Under the pieces are notes generated by a model. The model saw only the letters and a program-made list of their open reading frames with translations. It did not search any database and was not told where the DNA came from. This document shows, piece after piece, positions 41,379 to 48,307 of a stretch of DNA of 64,000 nucleotides. The position numbers were made by a program, and so were the translations under genes. Positions within the stretch are counted from its first letter, which is position 1. Every line of letters begins with the position of its first letter. This stretch comes from Haloprofundus marisrubri (GTDB lineage: Archaea > Halobacteriota > Halobacteria > Halobacteriales > Haloferacaceae): the NCBI RefSeq assembly GCF_001469955.1, contig NZ_LOPU01000029.1, positions 310,001 through 374,000 of the forward strand. Reading direction: 5' to 3'.

Positions 41379-42506
41379 GTGGTCTCCCGTCGTTCCTTCC
41401 TCCGAAACGGAGCCGTCGCTGGTCTGGTCGGCCTCTCCGGCTGTACAACACTGTCGCCCTCCTCGGTCGACACTCTGTGGCGATACCAAATCGGCCGTGC
41501 CATCGGAAGCGCGCCATTTCAGATTCGGCCGACTGTGTTGGAAACCGCAATCGTGGTCAACGACTTCCATACCGTCGCAGTTTTAGAGACTGACGGAGCC
41601 GAGCGGTGGAGTCACGAGTACGAACCGACGGTGGTTGACGAAGACACGAGAAGCTACGACAACTATCTCGTCACGGGCGTCGGCGCTGACGGTAAACGTG
41701 TTTACGTGCCCGAAGCAGAGGGGCTGACTGCGTTCGCTCTCGACGACGGTGAGCGACTGTGGCGGAGTGACGTCCGGCCGCCCGACGGCGTTTCACTCGT
41801 CGCTTCCAACTCGACTGTCTTTGGCGCCGGTGCAGCGTTCGAGCCGGACACTGGCGCGAAACGGTGGGATACTGAGCGATTAGTAGAAGGGCCTGGACCG
41901 CTCGTAAGCGACGACACGGTCGTCTTCGGAGATTTTCAGGGCCGCCTACACGCAGTCGATATCGCACGTGGAGAACACCGTTGGTACTTCGACACCGACG
42001 ACGACTGGATACAATGTCGACCGGCTACAGACGGCGAACGAATCTACTTCGGGAGCGGAACGACGGACCTCGAAGGTGGTTGCTGTTACGCGGTCACCAC
42101 CGATGGTGACCAACAGTGGATGCGGTCGCTCGATGCCGCAGTTCATTCGGCGCTGTCTATGGCCGACGGTCGTCTCTACGTTGCGACTCACCGCGGCACC
42201 GTGTACGCGCTCGACCCGGAGGATGGGACCGAACTGTGGAAGTTCCCGGGGCAACACACGTTCAACTCGCTCTTTGGCAGACGGTCGCTGACAAGTATGC
42301 TCGCCGATTTCTCTCCGACGGTAGCCGACGACGAACTGTACGTCGTCGACCCCAACGGGACGCTCTCGGTGCTGGATACCGCGACGGGCGAGCGACGCAC
42401 GCGTTACGAGGCTCCCTCGAATGGGTACAGAACGGCACCTGTAGTCGACGGTGACCGACTGTATCTGCGTACGCCGACCGACCTCATCGCAATCGAGCGT
42501 CCGTGA
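41379..42506 (+). CDS. Tat-exported PQQ-propeller-like lipoprotein
   Basis: 375 residues; GTG start. Twin-arginine signal (VSRRSFLRNGAVAG) plus lipobox LSGC at about residue 22. The remainder is a beta-propeller of PQQ-binding-like/YfgL-type blades: VAVLETDGAERWSHEYE, LTAFALDDGERLWRSDV, LHAVDIARGEHRWYF, VYALDPEDGTELWKFPG and LSVLDTATGERRTRY each show the D/E-x-x-x-G-x-x-x-W blade signature. It would face the outside of the cell. Many haloarchaeal proteins of this sort have no known partner; the propeller often serves as a protein-binding platform. The gene is divergent from the ATPase, and operator site 2 lies in the gap between them, so it might also be regulated by that site. Confidence 0.85.
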   Translation: MVSRRSFLRNGAVAGLVGLSGCTTLSPSSVDTLWRYQIGRAIGSAPFQIRPTVLETAIVVNDFHTVAVLETDGAERWSHEYEPTVVDEDTRSYDNYLVTGVGADGKRVYVPEAEGLTAFALDDGERLWRSDVRPPDGVSLVASNSTVFGAGAAFEPDTGAKRWDTERLVEGPGPLVSDDTVVFGDFQGRLHAVDIARGEHRWYFDTDDDWIQCRPATDGERIYFGSGTTDLEGGCCYAVTTDGDQQWMRSLDAAVHSALSMADGRLYVATHRGTVYALDPEDGTELWKFPGQHTFNSLFGRRSLTSMLADFSPTVADDELYVVDPNGTLSVLDTATGERRTRYEAPSNGYRTAPVVDGDRLYLRTPTDLIAIERP

Positions 42507-42516
42507 GGCCGACGGC

Positions 42517-42966
42517 TCACACGCCGCCCAGCCACGGCAGAAACGCCGCCGCGAGGTAGCCGTACCACTGAATCGCCCACGAGATACCCAGCCACAGCAG
42601 TCCCCACGGCGAGGAGAAGCCGACCGGACGCACCGGCCACTCCGCGCCGGGATTCGTCTGGGTTCGCGGGTAGACGTAGTCGGCGACGAAATGCAGTCCC
42701 ATCCCGAGAGCGAGAAAGTGAATCGTCGTCGCTACCGCGGGAAGTGCAGACAAGAGGCCGAGACGCAGCGCCGCCTGATACAGCAGGGTCGGAAACAGAA
42801 ACGTATGCAGAAGCCACGAGCGGTGTGTTTCCTCGCGGAACGCGTCGAGTTCGGGCAGCAACACCCCAACGACCAACGGCAGCGCAACGGCGGGATGGTG
42901 GCCGACAGCGACGGCGAGAAACGCCACCGGTACGGTGCTCACGAGGTGTACTTCTCTACTCGTCAC
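42517..42966 (-). CDS. YdjM/DUF457-like membrane metal-binding protein
   Basis: 149 residues, four to five hydrophobic segments. Acidic and His residues are laid out as in the membrane-bound hydrolase-like family YdjM: GVLLPELDAFREETHRSWL, then LHTFLFP, and GMGLHFVADYVYPR. In relatives, P-x-L-D and H-R-x-x-x-H supply a metal site. Its function in any organism is unsettled; some family members are SOS-induced. It is translationally coupled (4-base overlap) to the upstream membrane gene and so falls under operator site 3. Confidence 0.72.
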   Translation of the reverse strand: MTSREVHLVSTVPVAFLAVAVGHHPAVALPLVVGVLLPELDAFREETHRSWLLHTFLFPTLLYQAALRLGLLSALPAVATTIHFLALGMGLHFVADYVYPRTQTNPGAEWPVRPVGFSSPWGLLWLGISWAIQWYGYLAAAFLPWLGGV

Positions 42967-43685
42967 ACGAGTTCACCCCGGTACGCGAGGACGATTCGTT
43001 CGGCCCCTTCCCCAGTAGTCTCCTCGAAGGCGACGACTTCCAACAGCGCCAGCCATCCCGGCAACAGCATCACGACGGCGATGCCGAGTGCCACGCAGAG
43101 TCCCAGCAGGAGGGCGGCAAAACAACACTGGAGAACGCTGAACGAAGGCGTTTCCAGAAGGTGGTACGAGGCGTCTCGAAGTGCGGCCGTCGCCGAGAGT
43201 CCACTGCTCGCGTCGCTGTCTCCACCCGCTGGTTCCGGTGCGCGAGCCACCAGCGAGGCGGCCCGAAAGAGCACGACCACGACGACGACGACGGCGTACA
43301 GTCCAGCGAGTGCGCCGAGGAGGAACACGGGTTCTCGGATGGTGAGTGCGATAGTCGAGTAGACGTACGTCGTGACGACGACGCCGATTGCGAGGAGACT
43401 CAGCGGGAGACCACGCCGGAGATTACGCCGAAACGACTTCCGAAACGCGGCGAATCGTCCTCGTTCACTCACCATCTGTCCGGTGGTCTCGCCCTCGACG
43501 ACGTCGGTCATCGTTTCGACGAGCGCCAACAGTGCCGCCCCGAGCGTCACGAGTGGGACCGACGCGACCGACGCGGCGACGCTCAACACGACGACGGTCA
43601 CGAGGTCGGAGTACGTCGCACGGCCGAACGCCGAAATAGCTGCTATTGGGTCGAGACGTTGAGTCTCGTCGGTCGTCGCACGCAT
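42963..43685 (-). CDS. YesL/DUF624-like membrane protein
   Basis: From the ATG at 43685, 240 residues with five or six helices (DLVTVVVLSVAASVASVPLV; LPLSLLAIGVVVTTYVY; FLLGALAGLYAVVVVVVVLFR; VLQCCFAALLLGLCVALGIA). TLGAALLALVETMTDVVEGE and FRKSFRRNLRRGLPLSLLAI resemble the N-terminal part of the YesL family, whose bacterial genes accompany carbohydrate ABC importers. The link is strengthened by operator site 3 about 45 bases upstream of this start, which matches the sites in front of the sugar transporter genes. I consider the family assignment moderate. Confidence 0.62.
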   Translation of the reverse strand: MRATTDETQRLDPIAAISAFGRATYSDLVTVVVLSVAASVASVPLVTLGAALLALVETMTDVVEGETTGQMVSERGRFAAFRKSFRRNLRRGLPLSLLAIGVVVTTYVYSTIALTIREPVFLLGALAGLYAVVVVVVVLFRAASLVARAPEPAGGDSDASSGLSATAALRDASYHLLETPSFSVLQCCFAALLLGLCVALGIAVVMLLPGWLALLEVVAFEETTGEGAERIVLAYRGELV

Positions 43686-43729
43686 CGCTCGTGTTGCCGC
43701 ACGCCGAACGCAAAAGCGCACCGGTCGCA

Positions 43730-43745
43730 CACTACCGAAGTAGTG
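43730..43745. promoter_or_regulatory. Shared operator, site 3 (CACTACCGAAGTAGTG)
   Basis: The outer twelve bases match site 1 exactly (CACTAC and GTAGTG) while the central four differ, as expected for a dimer binding site. It lies between the YesL-like membrane gene (start 43685, minus) and the flavin split-barrel gene (start 43804, plus). Confidence 0.68.
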
Positions 43746-43803
43746 TCTTTTCGACGACTGGATTATCCCACTCGCCACCGAACGATACTCGGAGACGTTT
43801 CCG

Positions 43804-44238
43804 ATGCACCACCTCGAATACATCTACACCGTCGGCATGGACCAGACCGATGTCGAAGAAGCGCTCGAAGAGGGGACTGACGGGGTGCTGTCGCTCGCCC
43901 GTGACGACGACGCCTACGCCATTCCGGTCTCGTATCACTTCGACGGCGACGCACTCTACTTCCGGCTCGGCAAACACGACGAGAGCGACAAACTGGCGTT
44001 CGCAGACGAGACGGCCGAGGCGTGTTTCGTACTTTACGAAGCGCCGTCACCGGACGAGTCGTGGAGCATCATCGTCCGTGGAGCGTTCACAAAACTCTCG
44101 CCGGGGGATCGCCCGGACGACGCCGACGTCAACGAGGCGTACTCGTCGCTGCGTGTCTTCGGTGAGACGGTCCAAGACATCGACCCCGTGTTCTATCGGC
44201 TTGACATCGAGTCGGTCACTGGCCGTCGAACCTCTTAG
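43804..44238 (+). CDS. Pyridoxamine-5'-phosphate-oxidase-like flavin split-barrel protein
   Basis: 144 residues. The split-barrel fold is seen in GVLSLARDDDAYAIPVSYHF, ALYFRLGKHDESDKLAF and EACFVLYEAP. It would bind FMN (or F420) and act in the cytoplasm as a reductase or oxidase of unknown substrate. It starts with MHHLEYIYTVGMD. Operator site 3 lies about 60 bases upstream; a weak TATA (gattatcc) lies between. No partner gene; the next gene on this strand is an SDR 78 bases on. Confidence 0.85.
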   Translation: MHHLEYIYTVGMDQTDVEEALEEGTDGVLSLARDDDAYAIPVSYHFDGDALYFRLGKHDESDKLAFADETAEACFVLYEAPSPDESWSIIVRGAFTKLSPGDRPDDADVNEAYSSLRVFGETVQDIDPVFYRLDIESVTGRRTS

Positions 44239-44316
44239 TCGGACTCCACCAAACGCTTTCGAGGCCTGTGTCGACCACAACTATTTGTCACCACGAGTGG
44301 CGTTTCTCTCTGCACT

Positions 44317-45081
44317 ATGACACTGTTAGAGGAGAAAGTCGCCATCGTCACCGGCGGTGGGTCGGGTATCGGTCGCGTCACCGCACAGCGATTCGCCGAA
44401 GAAGGCGCGTCGGTGGTCGTCGCCGACGTGAACGACGAGCACACCGACGAAACCGTCTCGCTCGTCGAAGACGAGGGAGGGACCGCCATCGGCGTCCACG
44501 CGGACGTCACCGACATGGAGTCGATGCAGTCGATGGTCGACACCGCGGTCGAGGAGTTCGGTAGCCTCGATATCGCGTTCAACAACGCGGGCATCGGCGG
44601 CGACCAAGCGAAGACGGCCGACTACACTGAGGAGAAATGGACGAGCGTCATCGACGTGAACCTCACCGGCGTCTGGCGCTCGATGAAAGCCGAACTCGGG
44701 CAGATGGCCGACCAAGAGGAAGGCGGCGTCGTCGTCAACAACGCCTCCATTCTCGGCAAGGTCGGCTTCGAGACGGCTCCCGCGTACGTCTCGGCGAAAC
44801 ACGGCGTGCTCGGTCTGACGAAGACGGCCGCGCTGGAGTACGCGGACGACGGAATCCGCGTCAACGCCGTCTGTCCCGGATTCATCGACACGCCGCTGCT
44901 GCGAGAGGGCGGCATGGAGGAAGGCTCTGAGATGCGCCAGCAAATCGAGCAACTGCACGCGATGAACCGACTCGGCACCTCCGAGGAAGTCGCCGACGCG
45001 GTGACGTGGCTCTGTTCGGACGGGGCATCGTTCGCCACCGGCGGAGCCTACAACGTCGACGGCGGCTTCCTCGCAAGGTAA
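44317..45081 (+). CDS. Classical short-chain dehydrogenase/reductase
   Basis: 254 residues. Cofactor loop VTGGGSGIG near residue 12, NNAGIGG, catalytic Ser in NNASILGKVG and Tyr-Lys in YVSAKHGVLGL; end ATGGAYNVDGG. The residue after beta-2 is Asp (VVADVNDEH), which favours NAD over NADP. Substrate unknown; glucose-dehydrogenase-like and cyclohexanol-type enzymes share the pattern. Cytoplasmic, family-standard length. Confidence 0.92.
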   Translation: MTLLEEKVAIVTGGGSGIGRVTAQRFAEEGASVVVADVNDEHTDETVSLVEDEGGTAIGVHADVTDMESMQSMVDTAVEEFGSLDIAFNNAGIGGDQAKTADYTEEKWTSVIDVNLTGVWRSMKAELGQMADQEEGGVVVNNASILGKVGFETAPAYVSAKHGVLGLTKTAALEYADDGIRVNAVCPGFIDTPLLREGGMEEGSEMRQQIEQLHAMNRLGTSEEVADAVTWLCSDGASFATGGAYNVDGGFLAR

Positions 45082-45118
45082 CCAGTGTGTACAGACTCTG
45101 GTAGGCAGCCACCTACCC

Positions 45119-45160
45119 CCAGCGAGAGGAAACCTCGCCGTTCACGGCGAGGAGGATGTC
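45119..45160. mobile_element. Likely IS200/IS605-type right-end remnant with perfect hairpin
   Basis: A perfect 8-base stem (cctcgccg / cggcgagg, loop ttca) at 45133-45152, preceded by gcgagaggaaa and followed by aggatgtca, is what I recall at the right end (and at the 3' end of the guide RNA region) of haloarchaeal IS200/IS605 tnpB elements. No tnpA or tnpB follows. A small ORF starts 11 bases after the hairpin, so this may also work as its translation control element. Confidence 0.45.
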
Positions 45161-45162
45161 AT

Positions 45163-45297
45163 ATGCTCAACGGATACACATTCAAGTACGGCAACGAAGT
45201 TCGAGCGTTGCTGAAGCGGTTTGCAACCGATTCAGAGGAGATCGACATCGAGACCGCGGTCGTGTATTTCCGTGCCTGTGCACGGCGGAACAGATAA
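45163..45297 (+). CDS. 44-residue hypothetical protein
   Basis: Reads MLNGYTFKYGNEVRALLKRF, then ATDSEEIDIETAVVYFRACA and RRNR. Mixed charged helices, one Cys; no known motif. The start follows the ggaggatgtcat end of the IS-like remnant, which offers a Shine-Dalgarno-like ggagg. A second small gene follows 30 bases later on the same strand. Could be a captured ORF or a remnant; uncertain. Confidence 0.45.
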   Translation: MLNGYTFKYGNEVRALLKRFATDSEEIDIETAVVYFRACARRNR

Positions 45298-45327
45298 ACG
45301 ACACCAGAAACTACACGACGGTAAGAG

Positions 45328-45498
45328 ATGGCGTCCAGCACTGATTCCTCACGATCTGCCGACGACGAAGTCCGCGAACTCTACGAACGGTATCACGCGG
45401 CAGAAACCGACGAGGAACGCCGCGAAGTTGCGCTCGAAATGGCGCGGCTCGATAGACGCCGTCATGCGGATATCTATGCAGCCCTCGAAACTGAGTGA
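45328..45498 (+). CDS. 56-residue acidic helical protein
   Basis: Reads MASSTDSSRSADDEVRELYE, then RYHAAETDEERREVALEMAR and LDRRRHADIYAALETE. Highly charged, amphipathic and predicted all-helical, without Cys or hydrophobic segment. Acid-rich composition is haloarchaeal. It follows the 44-residue ORF by 30 bases and precedes a membrane protein gene by 50 bases. The composition and coupling point to a real gene; no family recognised. Confidence 0.55.
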   Translation: MASSTDSSRSADDEVRELYERYHAAETDEERREVALEMARLDRRRHADIYAALETE

Positions 45499-45548
45499 AT
45501 CACTCGTCGAATTTGTACCGCCAATAACTTCTCTGGTGACAGTTACTC

Positions 45549-45842
45549 ATGGTCGATTCCGCTCTCGTCTGGATTGTGATTGTGGCACTCGCAGGTGCTG
45601 GTGGCATTGGCCTTTCGCTCTTCCACTATATTCGAGACGCTGACTTCGATTACGTGAATGCTGCAATCGGCGTTGGTGCAGTGGGATACAGCATCGAACT
45701 CGGGATGGCGAACGGCTATCTCGCTCGAAATGGGCTGTTCGACGCCCTCATGCTCATCTGCGCTGGCATCGTGGTCGTCTGCGCCGTTCTTGCGGTGAAA
45801 CGGGGACAGAGAGGATTCCGATTGCTCCGAAGTAACTCTTAA
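45549..45842 (+). CDS. Small membrane protein, three helices
   Basis: 97 residues: MVDSALVWIVIVALAGAGGI with helix one, a polar stretch (SLFHYIRDADFD), then VNAAIGVGAVGYSIELGMAN and LFDALMLICAGIVVVCAVLAV, ending basic (KRGQRGFRLLRSN). No known motif. Copy F of the dispersed repeat lies 23 bases after its stop in the opposite orientation. Confidence 0.6.
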   Translation: MVDSALVWIVIVALAGAGGIGLSLFHYIRDADFDYVNAAIGVGAVGYSIELGMANGYLARNGLFDALMLICAGIVVVCAVLAVKRGQRGFRLLRSNS

Positions 45843-45864
45843 TCAACGGGTAGGTTTCTGCGGG

Positions 45865-45893
45865 TGTGCTGAATACAGCGCGCAAGTCGGTCA
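45865..45893 (-). repeat. Dispersed intergenic repeat, copy F (inverted)
   Basis: On the minus strand it reads gtgaccgacttgcgcgctgt then attcagcac, nearly identical to the first part of copies B and D. It lies just downstream of a small membrane protein gene; the second part of the repeat is missing. Confidence 0.65.
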
Positions 45894-46066
45894 CCAGTTT
45901 TCGGCTGAAAGAGTTCGGTGAAATCCTTCTATATTGGTTCTCATCACAGCCATTCTCCCTGCATCTTTCGAATAAAATCGTGAGAGCCACAAATGGACAG
46001 ACAAATGAGAGACACCAAGAGAAGTGTAACAAGGTCAGCTAGATGTAATTCCGCCTAATAGCATCC

Positions 46067-46225
46067 ATGAGCGACACAAATAGAACATCAGAAGGAATCA
46101 CGTTTCTACTCCTGGGTGCTGCTTCAATAGCAGTAGGCATGCTTGAAGCAGATGGACTCAGATACTATCGGTTAGGAATCTTTTCAGTTCTATGTGGTTT
46201 CTACTGCATGGCATTGTCCAGGTAG
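46067..46225 (+). CDS. 52-residue membrane protein
   Basis: Reads MSDTNRTSEGITFLLLGAAS into helix one (TFLLLGAASIAVGMLEA), then RYYRLGIFSVLCGFYCMALS as helix two, ending R at 46222. Two Cys residues flank the second helix. No known motif. It is in the same repeat-bearing patch as the neighbouring small membrane gene, and repeat copy F lies about 175 bases upstream. AT-rich relative to the neighbours. Confidence 0.5.
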   Translation: MSDTNRTSEGITFLLLGAASIAVGMLEADGLRYYRLGIFSVLCGFYCMALSR

Positions 46226-46441
46226 CTTTCTGAGCAGGTGCTTGTCTGCGGTTAGTTCAGCGTGGGTGGAATGGAATAACCAAGCTCTCGGTGCTAAACA
46301 CATCCGCTGGATGCAGCACGCAATTCCTCTCACCCTCTGAGGATTTCAACAGAACAAGTGTGCGGTGTGCGACCGGGAGACATCACCGGCAAGAACCCCC
46401 CACTCGCGTGGCTCTTTGAGGCCTATTTTCCAAGGAGTGGT

Positions 46442-48109
46442 ATGGACGCCAGCAACCTCGACAGTTTCACCTCACGCCGGTCGACCGTGTACGGTCGCCG
46501 CGGCGTGGTCTCCACGAGCCAACCCCTCGCCGCGCAGGCGGGTATCACCACCCTGCAAGAGGGCGGCAACGCCTTCGACGCGGCCGTCGCCACCGCAGCG
46601 GCGCTGAACGTCGTCGAACCCACTTCTACAGGGCTTGGCGGCGACGTGTTCGCGCTCTACCGCACCGCCGACGGCGAAGTCGGCGCGATGCGCTCCTGTG
46701 GCGGTGCGCCCTCGGGGACGAGCATCGAGAAAGTCAGAGAGGCCATCGAAGACGCCGACGAGGAGACGCGTTCGTCGTGGTATCCCGCCTCGCGCGGGTA
46801 CGCCGTCGACTCCGCCGAGGACGCCGGGATGCCGTTCCTCGGCCCGCACGCGGTGACGGTTCCCGGTACCGCCCGCGGATGGGAGACGACCGTCGAGGAA
46901 CTTGGAGAGATGACGCTCGGTGAGGTACTGCAACCGGCTATCGAGTACGCGAAGAACGGCTACCCGGTCACGGAAGTCGTCTCCGCGCAGTGGCAGCACG
47001 GCGAGGAACTGTTCACGTCCGACCACGCCCGCGACGCGTACCTCTTCGACGGCGAAGCGCCCGACACGGGCGACATGGTGTCGTTGCCGAAACTCGGTGC
47101 GACGATGGAACGAATCGCCGAAGAAGGCGCAGATATCGTCTACGAGGGTGACATCGCCGAGAAAATCGCAAGCGAGATTCAAGACCTCGGCGGGTTCATG
47201 ACTGTTGACGACCTCGCCGACTTCGACCCGGAGTTCATAGAGCCAGTGTCGACGACGTACAACGGCGCGGAAATCTACGAACTGCCGCCGAACAATCAAG
47301 GGCTCATCGCACTCGAAGCGCTCAACATCGCCGAGGAACTCGGCGCGGCCGACCACCCGCTCGACTCCGCAGAGCGCATCCACTACTTCGCGGAGGCGAT
47401 GAAACTCGCCTTCCACGACGGCCACCGCTACATCACCGACCCCGAGTACGAGGAGATTCCGCCGTTGGCGTCGCAGGAGTGGGCCGAAAAACGGGCGCAA
47501 AAGGTCGGCGAGACGGCGAACCACGACGTGAGTTTCGGCGTTCCCGACGCTCAAGCCGAAGACGCCGACACGGTGCTTCTCTGCGTCGCCGACGACGAGG
47601 GCAACGTCGTCTCCTACATCAACTCCCGGTTCGCTGGCTTCGGGTCCGGCGTCGTCGCCGGCGACACCGGTATCGCACTGCAGAACCGCGGTGCATCGTT
47701 CTCGCTTGACCCCGACCACCCGAACTCGCTGGAGGCCGGCAAGCGACCGTTCCACACGCTCGTGCCCGCCGTCGCCAAACTCGGCGAGGACGACTGGGCG
47801 GCGTTCGGCGTGATGGGCGGCTACATGCAACCGCAGGGTCACGTCCAGGTCATCTCGAACGTCGTCGACTACGACCTCTCGATTCAAGCCGCGTTAGACC
47901 GCCCGCGCTGGCGTTACCGCGAAGACGGACAGTTGGCCGTCGAGGAATTTTCGGACTCCGGTGTGCCGACGGCGCTCACCCGCTTCGGCCACGAGGTGGG
48001 GATTCTCGCGCCGCTGATGTTCGGCGGCGCGCAGTTCGTCCGCAACAAGGAGGGCGTTCTCTCGGCGGCGACGGAACCCCGAAAAGACGGGAACGCGCTG
48101 GGGTACTGA
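46442..48109 (+). CDS. ggt: Gamma-glutamyltransferase family protein
   Basis: 555 residues. The Ntn-hydrolase fold is marked by GRRGVVSTSQPLAAQAGITT, LQEGGNAFDAAVATAAALNV and TSTGLGGDVFALY (large subunit) and, after the self-cleavage point, by DADTVLLCVADDEGNVVSYI and SRFAGFGSGVV. The Thr of DADTV aligns with the autocatalytic nucleophile. No signal peptide is evident, so it is possibly cytoplasmic. The enzyme hydrolyses or transfers gamma-glutamyl groups from glutathione-like thiols or gamma-linked peptides. Haloarchaea use gamma-glutamylcysteine. I start at the ATG at 46442; an upstream in-frame ATG or GTG would add residues of no homology. A related enzyme (CapD) anchors or cleaves poly-gamma-glutamate, and such a synthesis locus lies 16 kb on. 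Confidence 0.88.
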   Translation: MDASNLDSFTSRRSTVYGRRGVVSTSQPLAAQAGITTLQEGGNAFDAAVATAAALNVVEPTSTGLGGDVFALYRTADGEVGAMRSCGGAPSGTSIEKVREAIEDADEETRSSWYPASRGYAVDSAEDAGMPFLGPHAVTVPGTARGWETTVEELGEMTLGEVLQPAIEYAKNGYPVTEVVSAQWQHGEELFTSDHARDAYLFDGEAPDTGDMVSLPKLGATMERIAEEGADIVYEGDIAEKIASEIQDLGGFMTVDDLADFDPEFIEPVSTTYNGAEIYELPPNNQGLIALEALNIAEELGAADHPLDSAERIHYFAEAMKLAFHDGHRYITDPEYEEIPPLASQEWAEKRAQKVGETANHDVSFGVPDAQAEDADTVLLCVADDEGNVVSYINSRFAGFGSGVVAGDTGIALQNRGASFSLDPDHPNSLEAGKRPFHTLVPAVAKLGEDDWAAFGVMGGYMQPQGHVQVISNVVDYDLSIQAALDRPRWRYREDGQLAVEEFSDSGVPTALTRFGHEVGILAPLMFGGAQFVRNKEGVLSAATEPRKDGNALGY

Positions 48110-48307
48110 GGCGTCTCCACATCGTCCACTGAGACGATAACTCAGTAGATTCGACCAAAATTTCTCACAGGGTGCGAACTCTCTCGCGCGACGTTGCATC
48201 GGCCGTCGCCCAGCGAGAACATATTTTCGCCCAGAGCGTGAATACGGAGTCGTGACTCTCTGCCGTCTTCTTCACTCCCCCGCGTGTAGAACGTGTGGTG
48301 ATACCAC

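Noticed and set aside
42744-43880. 378-codon plus-strand frame antisense to the YesL-like gene
   Set aside because: Arg/Asp/His-rich shadow; the minus frame has helices and a coupled neighbour.
46472-47887. 471-codon open frame on the minus strand, antisense to the gamma-glutamyltransferase gene
   Set aside because: Arg/Val-rich low-complexity translation without motifs; the plus strand encodes a clear GGT. Such shadows are expected in GC-rich genes.
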